Shown here: one piece after another, positions 45,104 through 52,498 of the stretch
Numbering within the stretch: the stretch's first letter is position 1
How the letters are laid out: every line of letters begins with the position of its first letter
Assembly (NCBI GenBank): GCA_014729505.1
Contig: WJJS01000004.1
Location: forward strand, 1 to 59,539
Origin: Candidatus Woesearchaeota archaeon
GTDB taxonomy: Archaea; Nanobdellota; Nanobdellia; Woesearchaeales; ARS49
Reading direction: 5' to 3'
DNA length: 59,539 nt
Notes under the pieces: generated by a model
Database searches by the model: none
The model's input: the letters and a program-made list of their open reading frames with translations, nothing else
What the model was told of the DNA's origin: nothing
Program-made: the position numbers and the translations under genes

Positions 45104-48100
45104 TCACGCATTATCCTTGTAACAACGGACAAGAAGAGCATCAAGATCCCCTCTTGCAGGTGTATACCCTCCATATGTTTTCTTCACACTAAGACTGCCG
45201 CGTCCTCCCCGACTGCGCCCCGCACTGCGCTGCCTACCCAACGCAACTTTTATTTCCTCCTCGGTAAACAATGCATACTCTTCTGGTGCGCCAACATAAA
45301 CGCCTTCCTCCCAATTACAATCCCTCACCTTACGCAATGCAATCAGCTTGAAACCTGACCTGCTCGCCCGAGATATCTTTGCAGTCTTTACATCACCGCC
45401 CAAATGCTTAGTACAGACGGTAGGCGTATACGCGCCGCTAATAGGTAGAGTTTCAAAACCATATCGAGCAGGATTACCTGCATTTTGCAGCACCTTATTG
45501 AAACTATCCGTATCAACGCCCCACTGTACGGGCGCAAGCAATATACCGCCAACTTGCATGACCCGATTGGTTTCCTTAAGAAGATCCTCGATTTGGCGCA
45601 GCGTTTTCCCTTCGTTTTGTCGACGCTGTGCCTGATACTGCCAGACATACGCTTGCACAAAAAGATCAATACCTCGTTTAGAAGTGGCAGTAGGTAAGCC
45701 GGTTTTTTGCAATTCCGTTCTCAAATACTTGTTGTCCTTTAGTGTTCGATATGCGTCACCCTCTCTGACAAGGGTATCGCAAATCTCGTGTCCCATATCA
45801 AGGAATTGCTGATCCATATCTATACATAAAAAACTCTGTTTGAACGCTCTTGAAGCATAAGCGGCACCGCAACCTCCGTCAGCACGATACTCAAAGTCCT
45901 TGCCTCGCAATTCCTCCAATCGTCGAGTAATGCCTGCAAGAAACGTGTTTGTCCAATTAGACTGGGAAAACTCCCAATTATGATCATAGCACTGCATAAC
46001 ACGACGCCAGGCCCCTTTACCCTGAGCTTTACGCAAACCTTTGTAATCAATACCGTTATGTGTTTTGAAAAAATTAGTAGCAACGCGGTGCGGAGAGTCG
46101 AAGATAAGCAATCGCAACAATCCATTGTCCACATCAAGACTGCTCTGCCAATCACCATCTTCAATATTTAAAAAACTCTGATCAACAAGCTGATCGAGAT
46201 TTGCGGTACTCATAGGATCAAAGATAGCATCAAACAATCGGACCTGTCCATCGATAGCATCAAATCCTGCAGCATCAATAGGAACCAATGCTTCACGAAG
46301 TTGTTCGTCATCTCGAGGCATGCGAACATTGAATTCCTGCTCAATAGTTTCCAAGAAAGGTTTGACTGCATCGACCAACGTAGGTGCATCGCTCTTAACG
46401 CGATATACGTTAACAGGACCTGGCTTTATGGGCTTACCATTATCAACAGTACCCATCCGGTCAGCACGCCCAACCAATTGCTTATACGCTCCGCCATGAA
46501 TAGGAGTATCCATCATAATCATGCTGATAGGTTTTCCTGTATTAGAAGTAATCTTAATACCTACCTCGAGCGCTTGTTGTGTTGAGACAATAGCCTGCAC
46601 TTTATCGGTGCGAAAGTGATGCTTTATCTCCTCTTCACGCTTTTCAGGCGAGTCTTGACCATTGAGGCGAATGTAGGAGATACCTAACTTGTCAAGAAGT
46701 GTGCAAATCTGGCCAACGTGGTCGACATAACGAGCATTAATAATCAATTGATCGCGACGAGAACCGTCCTCGTTAGTTGCGCGTTCGCGAATGAGCTGTT
46801 CAATACCTCTGTTAGATCCCTGTCGAGCTCCACGCATTTTACCCCGAAACAAAGTCCTGTACATTCCATGAAGACAAGACAGTCCTCTCTTAACGCTGAC
46901 ACCTCGATCATCATCTCGCTTAGCAAGACAAGCGCCGAGATGGTTATACAACTGAGTCCACTGCAAGAAATACTCCTGTTCTATATCTTCTGGCATCGTA
47001 ATATTAACATCGTGAAAGTGCAAATCCGGAAGAGGGTACACCTTGGCAAGATCTTCACGTTTAAAGACGAGAGCAGAACGTCGAATAAGTTCGCGAACAT
47101 CCTCAAGACTGCGATTAAAATCATACCCGCGGGGATCGCCCATATGACCTTCCCTGTCGAGAAAATAAAGAATTGTTCTCGCATCATTAACGCTGTGCTC
47201 AAGAGGCGTAGCACTGGCAGCCATACGTTTAGCACCACCATGACCCGTTAGGACTTCAAGGAGACGCTGCGTTCGCTGAGACCATTTGCGAAAACGCTGC
47301 ACTTCATCCGTCACGACCAGATCAAAAGGAGGAGCATCACGAAGAGCGCGAGCCCAACGATTATCACAAGGATCTACAGGTTCTTTGCTTTCCTCAGCTA
47401 TCTCGTCCAACTTTTTCTTTCCATTACCATCGGTTACAGAAAGCTTACCGTCACTAATAACTGCAATGCCGCCGTCACGCAAGCCTCCCTGTTCACGGGA
47501 TTTGTCAAGCAATGTTGTATCGCCAAATTTTTTGAGCGGAACAACATGTACTTTAGGAGTATCAGCCCAGGAAGTATACTTGCCATTAAACTCGTCATCT
47601 GTAAACACTGAAGTGGCAGGTTGGGCAGGAGTAACGACGAGCATTCTCGCATCACGACCTTCAGTACTACGCAAGGCTTTAGACAATTCCTCATACGCCC
47701 AGTACTCGCTGCCCGTTTTACCGCTGCCAGTCTTATCAACAATCAGTAAATCATCACGTTCTGCCAATCTACGGCCACGAAGAAACTGATGAAACAAAGG
47801 AAACTTACTGCCACGAGATGTCGTTTTAGCCTGCTTATCCCACAGTCTTGCATCAGCAGTAATCTTATCAAGACACTCTTGGACAAGACCGTCGCGATCC
47901 AGAGGAAAACGTGCACGCAAACGATCAATACGTTGCAACGCATCATCCACATCCCTTGCCGTTTGCACTTGATGAGTAAAGCCAAGCATGATACGATTGC
48001 TAAGTTCACGACGAAACTGTTTGTCACCAAATACATTAGAACGCGCTTTGAGCGCAACGGCAAGCAAGGCGTTTGTTGTGGGATCAAGCGCGCCATCGTA

Positions 48101-48550
48101 ATTCTCAATACCATTTCCTGAAGGAACGGAAATAACGCCAAGACCAAGACGACGGAAACCCTCGCGAGCAATAGCAGCAATGCGGTCAACATAGGCAGGA
48201 GCGTATGCGCTAACCTCTGGCGAGATCATAGGAATGCCTGCATCACCCGTTTGGATAAGCTGAGCCATACTACCAGTTGCCTGAATATTCCCGTCGCTAT
48301 CATAGTACACTCTGCCAACACCTTCAATATTAAGCAGTTCTTCAACATCCTCCTGCGTGATCAATTCACCAAACTGACCTTTAATCTGATGATAAAGAGG
48401 TGTAAAAGAATCATCTTCACCTCGAAGCTCAGACATTTTCTGGCGCAACGCGTCGACAAAGCCCATGCCATCCTTTTTTGCACGTTCCTTGAGTTCGCGA
48501 TACAGATTAGGATCCTGTTCAAAAATGAACTCTTCTAATTCTTTACTCAC
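45104..48550 (-). CDS. SNF2-like helicase fused to a C-terminal methyltransferase-like domain
   Basis: The product is 1148 residues. After ~240 helical residues it has Walker A DKTGSGKT (272-279), VVTPAQP, Walker B/motif II TDEVQ (414-418) and motif III ASATPL (445-450). The second RecA domain has NARYVDHVGQI, VSTQQALEVGIK and motif VI QLVGRADRMG (691-700), the SF2/SNF2 pattern. Residues about 850-1090 look like a class I methyltransferase: motif I ADGGCGAAYAS (890-900), CIDMD (909-913), DLFVQAYVWQYQ, and ETNRVMQVGGILL (993-1005). NPPY/DPPY is absent, so this is not a typical DNA N6-A or N4-C methylase. The tail is Arg/Gly-rich. The start overlaps the upstream gene stop (ATGA). Confidence 0.82.
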   Translation of the reverse strand: MSKELEEFIFEQDPNLYRELKERAKKDGMGFVDALRQKMSELRGEDDSFTPLYHQIKGQFGELITQEDVEELLNIEGVGRVYYDSDGNIQATGSMAQLIQTGDAGIPMISPEVSAYAPAYVDRIAAIAREGFRRLGLGVISVPSGNGIENYDGALDPTTNALLAVALKARSNVFGDKQFRRELSNRIMLGFTHQVQTARDVDDALQRIDRLRARFPLDRDGLVQECLDKITADARLWDKQAKTTSRGSKFPLFHQFLRGRRLAERDDLLIVDKTGSGKTGSEYWAYEELSKALRSTEGRDARMLVVTPAQPATSVFTDDEFNGKYTSWADTPKVHVVPLKKFGDTTLLDKSREQGGLRDGGIAVISDGKLSVTDGNGKKKLDEIAEESKEPVDPCDNRWARALRDAPPFDLVVTDEVQRFRKWSQRTQRLLEVLTGHGGAKRMAASATPLEHSVNDARTILYFLDREGHMGDPRGYDFNRSLEDVRELIRRSALVFKREDLAKVYPLPDLHFHDVNITMPEDIEQEYFLQWTQLYNHLGACLAKRDDDRGVSVKRGLSCLHGMYRTLFRGKMRGARQGSNRGIEQLIRERATNEDGSRRDQLIINARYVDHVGQICTLLDKLGISYIRLNGQDSPEKREEEIKHHFRTDKVQAIVSTQQALEVGIKITSNTGKPISMIMMDTPIHGGAYKQLVGRADRMGTVDNGKPIKPGPVNVYRVKSDAPTLVDAVKPFLETIEQEFNVRMPRDDEQLREALVPIDAAGFDAIDGQVRLFDAIFDPMSTANLDQLVDQSFLNIEDGDWQSSLDVDNGLLRLLIFDSPHRVATNFFKTHNGIDYKGLRKAQGKGAWRRVMQCYDHNWEFSQSNWTNTFLAGITRRLEELRGKDFEYRADGGCGAAYASRAFKQSFLCIDMDQQFLDMGHEICDTLVREGDAYRTLKDNKYLRTELQKTGLPTATSKRGIDLFVQAYVWQYQAQRRQNEGKTLRQIEDLLKETNRVMQVGGILLAPVQWGVDTDSFNKVLQNAGNPARYGFETLPISGAYTPTVCTKHLGGDVKTAKISRASRSGFKLIALRKVRDCNWEEGVYVGAPEEYALFTEEEIKVALGRQRSAGRSRGGRGSLSVKKTYGGYTPARGDLDALLVRCYKDNA

Positions 48551-49740
48551 TTAAGAACCTCAATCGTATACACTGCGGGCGCAGTACCATTACTGACTCT
48601 CTCAAAACGATAGATGTCTCCTGGTTGCACTCCTCCATGCGCAGCAAGACGATCACATTCCCGAGCAGTCCAGCGATCATCCGATGGTTTACCGATTCCT
48701 ATTGAGATCTTTCCGCCGCGCAAACGAGTAGGCCATTGCACGCCACTACGATCGCGAAATTCAAATGGATGTTGTCCAAAGAATTGCCGATCTCCAGTAC
48801 GAACATTAATACACCCATAATCGATCAATGTAGGCAGTACAGGAAACTCGAGTGACGGATGAGGAGTACTCACTTGTCGAGGTTTATGCATCTGAATGTA
48901 GAAATCACGCTGATTTTCCTTGTCCGGTAAGCGCAGTATCCACATGCGATCGCCCACTGCGAGAGGTGAAGCTCCCTGCTGTGCAAAACGACCGTTTTCC
49001 CGTCGTACAAGACTAGTTACTCCTTCAGATATTTTGTAGGACGCAACGCGGGCATTCCATTGATTGCCTTGATAATCAGTGAGACCGAAGTCTTCATTTT
49101 CAGGAAGAAATGCGTCGTTGGCAAAATGTGCGCTCAGTACATTAATAGCACCCTGGTGGACTGCTGCATGACGAACAGGCAACTCTCTTGCATACTCCTC
49201 CAGATCCTTTCTGTACACTGGAATACCAGTAAGAGAAGCAGAACCCATGAGTTCAACGCGAGCACCGTTTAATCGCGGTTCGCTCCATAGAGTTGACTGC
49301 AGATCATGCATTTTTTCAAGATCCTTCAATGGAGTGAAAATAGACAGAAAACCAGCCAGTTCGCGATCTGTAATATCCGGACAGTAAGCGCGCTCCACAG
49401 CATCCCTTGTCTGGGCATAGACGCGTTCAGGTAAAGATCCTGACACTGCATCGCCTGATCGAATAGGAAGAACAACGTCAAGTCCTCGCTCTTCAGGAAC
49501 AAAAATGGCATCAACGCGCACATCGCCCGCTCTTGCAATGGATTGCGCAACTGATTCTGCCCGATGTCTTAACCTCAGTAATCGTTTAGTACTCTGAGTA
49601 GAGCCAATTTCTCGAGCTAACGTTTGCGCTTGTTCGTAAAGAGCAGCGCGCTCATGTAATTCACGCATGCCGCACAGCAGGTGATCAAATGCTACTGGCG
49701 GTAATTCTTGTGCTAATCTTCTTCTTATAGGTTCAGTCAT
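48547..49740 (-). CDS. Island protein with tandem B3/EcoRII-N-like repeats
   Basis: The product is 397 residues. An Arg/Glu-rich helical N-terminal third is followed by a strand-helix part (DAIFVPEERGLDVVLPI). Two C-terminal repeats (about residues 215-295 and 315-395) share D-x-x-G-x-Q-W-x-x-R, a central Ile-x-x-Gly and a Leu/Val-x-x-GD turn followed by strands. This layout resembles plant B3 and EcoRII N-terminal DNA-binding barrels, so I suggest DNA binding. The start at 49740 follows GGGGGAG by 4 bases; a TTG 30 bases earlier is less likely. It is first in the operon with the SNF2 gene. Confidence 0.68.
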   Translation of the reverse strand: MTEPIRRRLAQELPPVAFDHLLCGMRELHERAALYEQAQTLAREIGSTQSTKRLLRLRHRAESVAQSIARAGDVRVDAIFVPEERGLDVVLPIRSGDAVSGSLPERVYAQTRDAVERAYCPDITDRELAGFLSIFTPLKDLEKMHDLQSTLWSEPRLNGARVELMGSASLTGIPVYRKDLEEYARELPVRHAAVHQGAINVLSAHFANDAFLPENEDFGLTDYQGNQWNARVASYKISEGVTSLVRRENGRFAQQGASPLAVGDRMWILRLPDKENQRDFYIQMHKPRQVSTPHPSLEFPVLPTLIDYGCINVRTGDRQFFGQHPFEFRDRSGVQWPTRLRGGKISIGIGKPSDDRWTARECDRLAAHGGVQPGDIYRFERVSNGTAPAVYTIEVLK

Positions 49741-49783
49741 AATCTCCCCCACAGGATTATTAACTATCAAATAGTGATTATAC

Positions 49784-49793
49784 TATTTAAAGA
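49784..49793 (-). promoter_or_regulatory. TATA box of the B3-like/SNF2 operon
   Basis: CTTTAAATAG on the minus strand lies about 48 bases before the ATG, which predicts a ~22-base leader carrying GGGGGAG just before the start codon. Confidence 0.5.
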
Positions 49794-49852
49794 TTAGTAT
49801 AAAGAATTTTGTAACTATTTTAATATCGTATAATGAGAAAAAATAATAACAA

Positions 49853-50776
49853 TTATTTGCGGCCTTTCTTGCCCTTTTGAACTTTCTTGTCCAACTTGAG
49901 CTTCTCGATCAGTTCCTTGTAACGATTACGAATCGTCACTTCCGTGACGCCTGCAACGTCGGCAACTTCCCGCTGTGTACGCTTCTCGCCATGCATGAGT
50001 GCGGCTACGTAGAGTGCAGCAGCAGCGATGCCTGTAGGACCGCGACCGCTTGTGAGTTCGGCATGCTGGGCGATCTCAAGGATTTCGACCGCACGGCTTT
50101 GCGTTTCAGCAGTAAGACGAAGGCTGGACGCGAAGCGAGCGATATAATCTGCAGGATTGCTTGGCAAGATGCTGATACCGAGTTCTCGCGTGACAAAACG
50201 GTATGTCCGTCCAATTTCTTTCTTTTCGATGCCGCTAGCTTCTGAGAGTTCGTCAAGCGTACGAGGAACCTCGTGGCGTCGACAAGCAGCGTATAAGGCG
50301 CCAGCAACTACTGATTCCATGGACCGTCCACGAACAAGACCGCGCTGGACAGCCTGCGTATAAATCATGGCTGCTTCTTCTTCAACGCTCTTAGGGAGCT
50401 TGAGGTAGGACGCCACACGCTTAAGCTCTGCCAAAGCGAGCTTGAGGTTACGCTCAATAGCCGTACTAATACGGTACTGCCACTTTCGAAGGCGGAAAAA
50501 CTTGTTACGATCCTTAGAACTGAGCTGGAACAAGTCGGCCTTTTGGCCTACTTCGGTACCCAGTCCCTGGTCGTACTGCGTATACGTCATGGGTGCTCCG
50601 GTACGTCGGCGGCCCTGGCTAGAACCGTCAGCCTCGAATTCTCGCCATTCCTGGCCAAATTCAACCATCTTGTCTTCAACGACAAGACCGCAATCTTTAC
50701 AAATAACTTCGCCCTTATTGCGATTAACAAAGAGATTAATGGATGCACAATCAGGACATTTTTTTACGTAACGCAT
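49853..50776 (-). CDS. tfb: Transcription initiation factor B
   Basis: The product is 307 residues, the archaeal TFIIB homologue that bridges TBP-DNA and RNA polymerase. It has an N-terminal zinc ribbon with Cys7, Cys10, Cys26 and Cys29 (CPDC/CKDCG), the B-reader region (EWREFEADGSSQGRRRTGAP), and two cyclin folds (about 105-195 and 205-300). The second contains a helix-turn-helix that reads the BRE (TQREVADVAGVTEVTIRNRYKEL). The C-terminus is basic. Its message has a ~22-base leader with a G6A run (50786-50791), the same motif found at the starts of island genes. Confidence 0.97.
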   Translation of the reverse strand: MRYVKKCPDCASINLFVNRNKGEVICKDCGLVVEDKMVEFGQEWREFEADGSSQGRRRTGAPMTYTQYDQGLGTEVGQKADLFQLSSKDRNKFFRLRKWQYRISTAIERNLKLALAELKRVASYLKLPKSVEEEAAMIYTQAVQRGLVRGRSMESVVAGALYAACRRHEVPRTLDELSEASGIEKKEIGRTYRFVTRELGISILPSNPADYIARFASSLRLTAETQSRAVEILEIAQHAELTSGRGPTGIAAAALYVAALMHGEKRTQREVADVAGVTEVTIRNRYKELIEKLKLDKKVQKGKKGRK

Positions 50777-50820
50777 TTTTGTGTTCCCCCCTATAGTATA
50801 GATGGGCCCTGCCCAATAAC

Positions 50821-50829
50821 TTTAAATAC
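50821..50829 (-). promoter_or_regulatory. TATA box of tfb
   Basis: GTATTTAAA on the minus strand is centred about 49 bases before the ATG. Transcription should start near 50799, just before the G6A run. Confidence 0.5.
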
Positions 50830-50923
50830 AAAAAGTAAAGAGCCTATATAAACTTTTCGATATTCTTTTAAAAAGGCGAGGGATTTCGCGAGAATATGTT
50901 ACTGTCCAGTGAATAATTTTAGA

Positions 50924-50935
50924 AAAGTTTAAATA
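50924..50935 (+). promoter_or_regulatory. TATA box of the 50984 gene
   Basis: AAGTTTAAATAC lies about 55 bases before the ATG, predicting a leader of roughly 30 bases that carries GGAGGAATT. Confidence 0.5.
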
Positions 50936-50983
50936 CAGTCCTACAATGATGCATATTACAAAATAGGTAATGGAGGAATTACA

Positions 50984-51424
50984 ATGACTAGACGATTCAC
51001 AGGAACACAAGGACGACATCAGCGCAGACGAAAAATCTGGGCAGATGAGCTACGCAGTCCGAGAGGCGCTCATCTACGCGATCGCTGGGTTGGAGAACTC
51101 GATGCAGTGCCTGCAGAACTACCAGAAGCAGTAGGTGCTCTATACACTGCACTTGATGTGCCCCTGTATGGAACCGAAGTCCGGCAACTCGTTCGCGCCG
51201 TGCGAATGGGACAAGCACCGCGAGAAACCCTTGTGCTTCAAGCCTTTGGACTTGAACATGGAAGACGCATGCTCGAAAAGGTCATGCCACGTGATCTTGC
51301 AGAAGCAGTATCTCTGTACGTTGGACCTCGAACGCTTCGACAAGAACTTGTCGATCCCGTCACGCAGCGACAACGAAAAACACTTGCCTACGAGACTGAA
51401 GATACTTACCGAAGAGCAGCGTAA
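50984..51424 (+). CDS. Unrecognised small basic protein
   Basis: The product is 146 residues: an Arg-rich N-terminus (MTRRFTGTQGRHQRRRKIW), then short helices (PEAVGALYTALD, EVRQLVRAVRMGQAP, HGRRMLEKVMPRDLAEAVSLYVG) and an Arg-rich end. The amino-acid style (Arg, Glu, few Lys) matches the island proteins rather than the housekeeping genes. GGAGGAATT precedes the ATG and a strong terminator follows, so it is an independent, probably well-expressed unit. No function recognised. Confidence 0.7.
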   Translation: MTRRFTGTQGRHQRRRKIWADELRSPRGAHLRDRWVGELDAVPAELPEAVGALYTALDVPLYGTEVRQLVRAVRMGQAPRETLVLQAFGLEHGRRMLEKVMPRDLAEAVSLYVGPRTLRQELVDPVTQRQRKTLAYETEDTYRRAA

Positions 51425-51443
51425 AGCTGCTATTCTTTTTTTT
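51415..51443 (+). terminator. Hairpin-plus-T-run terminator
   Basis: AGCAGC and GCTGCT form a stem around GTAAA (51415-51431), overlapping the stop codon of the 50984 gene. They are followed by ATTC and a run of eight T. It looks like an intrinsic terminator. Confidence 0.7.
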
Positions 51444-51503
51444 CTTACGCTATTTTTATAAAGAACCTCGTTCCGTTAAGATGACGTGCTGTTCAAAAGA
51501 ATG

Positions 51504-51658
51504 GTATATAGGTCGTCGTGGCATGCTCAAAAATCGTAACGCGATTTTTGGCACGCTGAACAGTTTTGCTTTTCATCGCAATCTGGTACTGCGCAAATCG
51601 ATACAACATCGAATGTAAACTTGGAACACCAGATACTGCAAATGATCGATAACACTTT
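51504..51658 (+). ncRNA. Possible structured leader or small RNA upstream of tRNA-Ser
   Basis: GTATATAG at 51504-51511 is a strong TATA element. About 20 bases later comes a perfect hairpin (CAAAAATCG/CGATTTTTG, loop TAACG, 51528-51550). At 51579-51594 there is a 16-base copy of the tRNA-Ser D-arm sequence at 51671-51686. No frame in this interval looks coding. It may be a long tRNA leader, a separate small RNA, or a decayed tRNA copy. I cannot choose between them. Confidence 0.35.
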
Positions 51659-51742
51659 GCCAGCGTGGCACAATCTGGTACTGCGCGGGCCTGGAAAGCC
51701 CGTTTCCTCACGGATATCCCGGTTCAAATCCGGGCGCTGGCG
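51659..51742 (+). tRNA. tRNA-Ser(GGA)
   Basis: The acceptor stem GCCAGCG (51659-51665) pairs with CGCTGGC (51735-51741), and discriminator G73 is at 51742. The anticodon stem CGGGC/GCCCG encloses loop CTGGAAA with anticodon GGA (51693-51695). A long variable arm can pair TCC with GGA. The T arm is CCCGG-TTCAAAT-CCGGG. The long variable arm and G73 are serine identity elements. CCA is not encoded. There is no intron. Confidence 0.93.
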
Positions 51743-51772
51743 TTGTCGAGTGTTTTGGCGCTCTTTTTTTGT
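51743..51772 (+). terminator. T-run terminator after tRNA-Ser
   Basis: Twenty bases after the tRNA end lies CTCTTTTTTTG (T-run 51764-51770), a typical archaeal termination signal. Confidence 0.55.
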
Positions 51773-51778
51773 TGTTGT

Positions 51779-51866
51779 GATTTGAACCGGGGCCAGTCAA
51801 GCTTTGCTTGACGTTGTCCTGGTTTCAAATCCGGGCGCTGGCGTTTCTAAAGATTCGAACCGGGAT
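51779..51866. repeat. tRNA 3'-fragment copies and inverted T-arm repeats
   Basis: A 22-base copy of the tRNA-Ser 3' end (51723-51744) recurs at 51824-51845. An inverted T-arm-like copy (GATTTGAACCGG, 51779-51790) faces it and can pair with 51820-51831. Between them sits a perfect hairpin GTCAAGC-TTT-GCTTGAC (51796-51812). A second inverted T-arm-like sequence (GATTCGAACCGGGAT) lies at 51852-51866. The rest of the stretch up to 52009 shows no gene or structure that I recognise. Confidence 0.6.
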
Positions 51867-52009
51867 GGTTCGTTTCTGCTTTTCACGACAATAGAAGTCT
51901 TGCTTTTTTTCCAGGAGAAATCTCGCAACAAATGATTATTCTAGCAATGCAATATTATTAGCATTCTTTACAGTATCACGTTCGTCGCATAAAACTCCTT
52001 GGAATGTAG

Positions 52010-52273
52010 TCAGTCAGGCTTTCGTTTCTTGAACTCCTCTACATCAATCCCGAACTTATTAGCTCGACGCACAATCTTTCTATAGGTAGTCAATTTTTCA
52101 CTTTTGCTTTTGAACGTTGTCTGGTTGAACCTGGCCATAGCATTCTTGACATGACTCTTGTTGAAAATAGGGAGTTTGCTTTCGCTTGGAGGTCTTCGAG
52201 GCACAGCATAAAAATGTGTCTTGGTCATACCTAACTTTTTTCTCTTTTTTTCTAAGGCAGTTACTGTAGCCAC
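52010..52273 (-). CDS. Small basic protein, DUF6582-like
   Basis: The product is 87 residues. The segment LPIFNKSHVKNAMARFNQTTF followed by a helix and FGIDVEEF resembles DUF6582-type small proteins that recur in viral and archaeal genomes; function unknown. The GTG start overlaps the preceding stop (TAGTG), which supports coupled translation; the Met at codon 16 is an alternative. It is the last gene of the transketolase operon. Confidence 0.6.
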   Translation of the reverse strand: MATVTALEKKRKKLGMTKTHFYAVPRRPPSESKLPIFNKSHVKNAMARFNQTTFKSKSEKLTTYRKIVRRANKFGIDVEEFKKRKPD

Positions 52274-52494
52274 TACCTGTTCTTCTTCAACCGCTTCTTG
52301 TAATGATGATGGTTAACTCTCCAATGACCCTTCACTCTTGTACCATCAGCGCGAGTGTATGCCGGAATCCATACCTTGGATCTCTTGCCCGCTTTTGGAG
52401 CTTTTTGTCCAGACTTATCATACTTCTTTCTTCTCTTCATTTTCCAAGAACGCGTCTTATCCGCAGCCTTATTGGCTTTACTTCTTTTTGCCAT
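52273..52494 (-). CDS. Very basic small protein
   Basis: The product is 73 residues with more than a third Lys/Arg plus a His-rich patch (KGHWRVNHHHYKKRLKKNR). The middle, KVWIPAYTRADGTRVKGHWR, is a strand pair with the pattern PAYTRADGTRVKGHxR seen in short archaeal/phage structural or nucleic-acid-binding proteins. GGGGTGA lies 5 bases before the ATG. It starts 4 bases after the transketolase stop. Confidence 0.68.
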   Translation of the reverse strand: MAKRSKANKAADKTRSWKMKRRKKYDKSGQKAPKAGKRSKVWIPAYTRADGTRVKGHWRVNHHHYKKRLKKNR

Positions 52495-52498
52495 AGTT

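Noticed and set aside
49853-51742. tRNA-Ser as one border of the 36-50 kb island
   Set aside because: The tRNA 3' end points away from the island, no second copy of its 3' end was found on the far side, and tfb lies between.
51779-51866. A second tRNA gene on the minus strand, suggested by GATTCGAACC/GATTTGAACC
   Set aside because: T-arm-like sequence only; no acceptor, anticodon or D arm can be folded around it.
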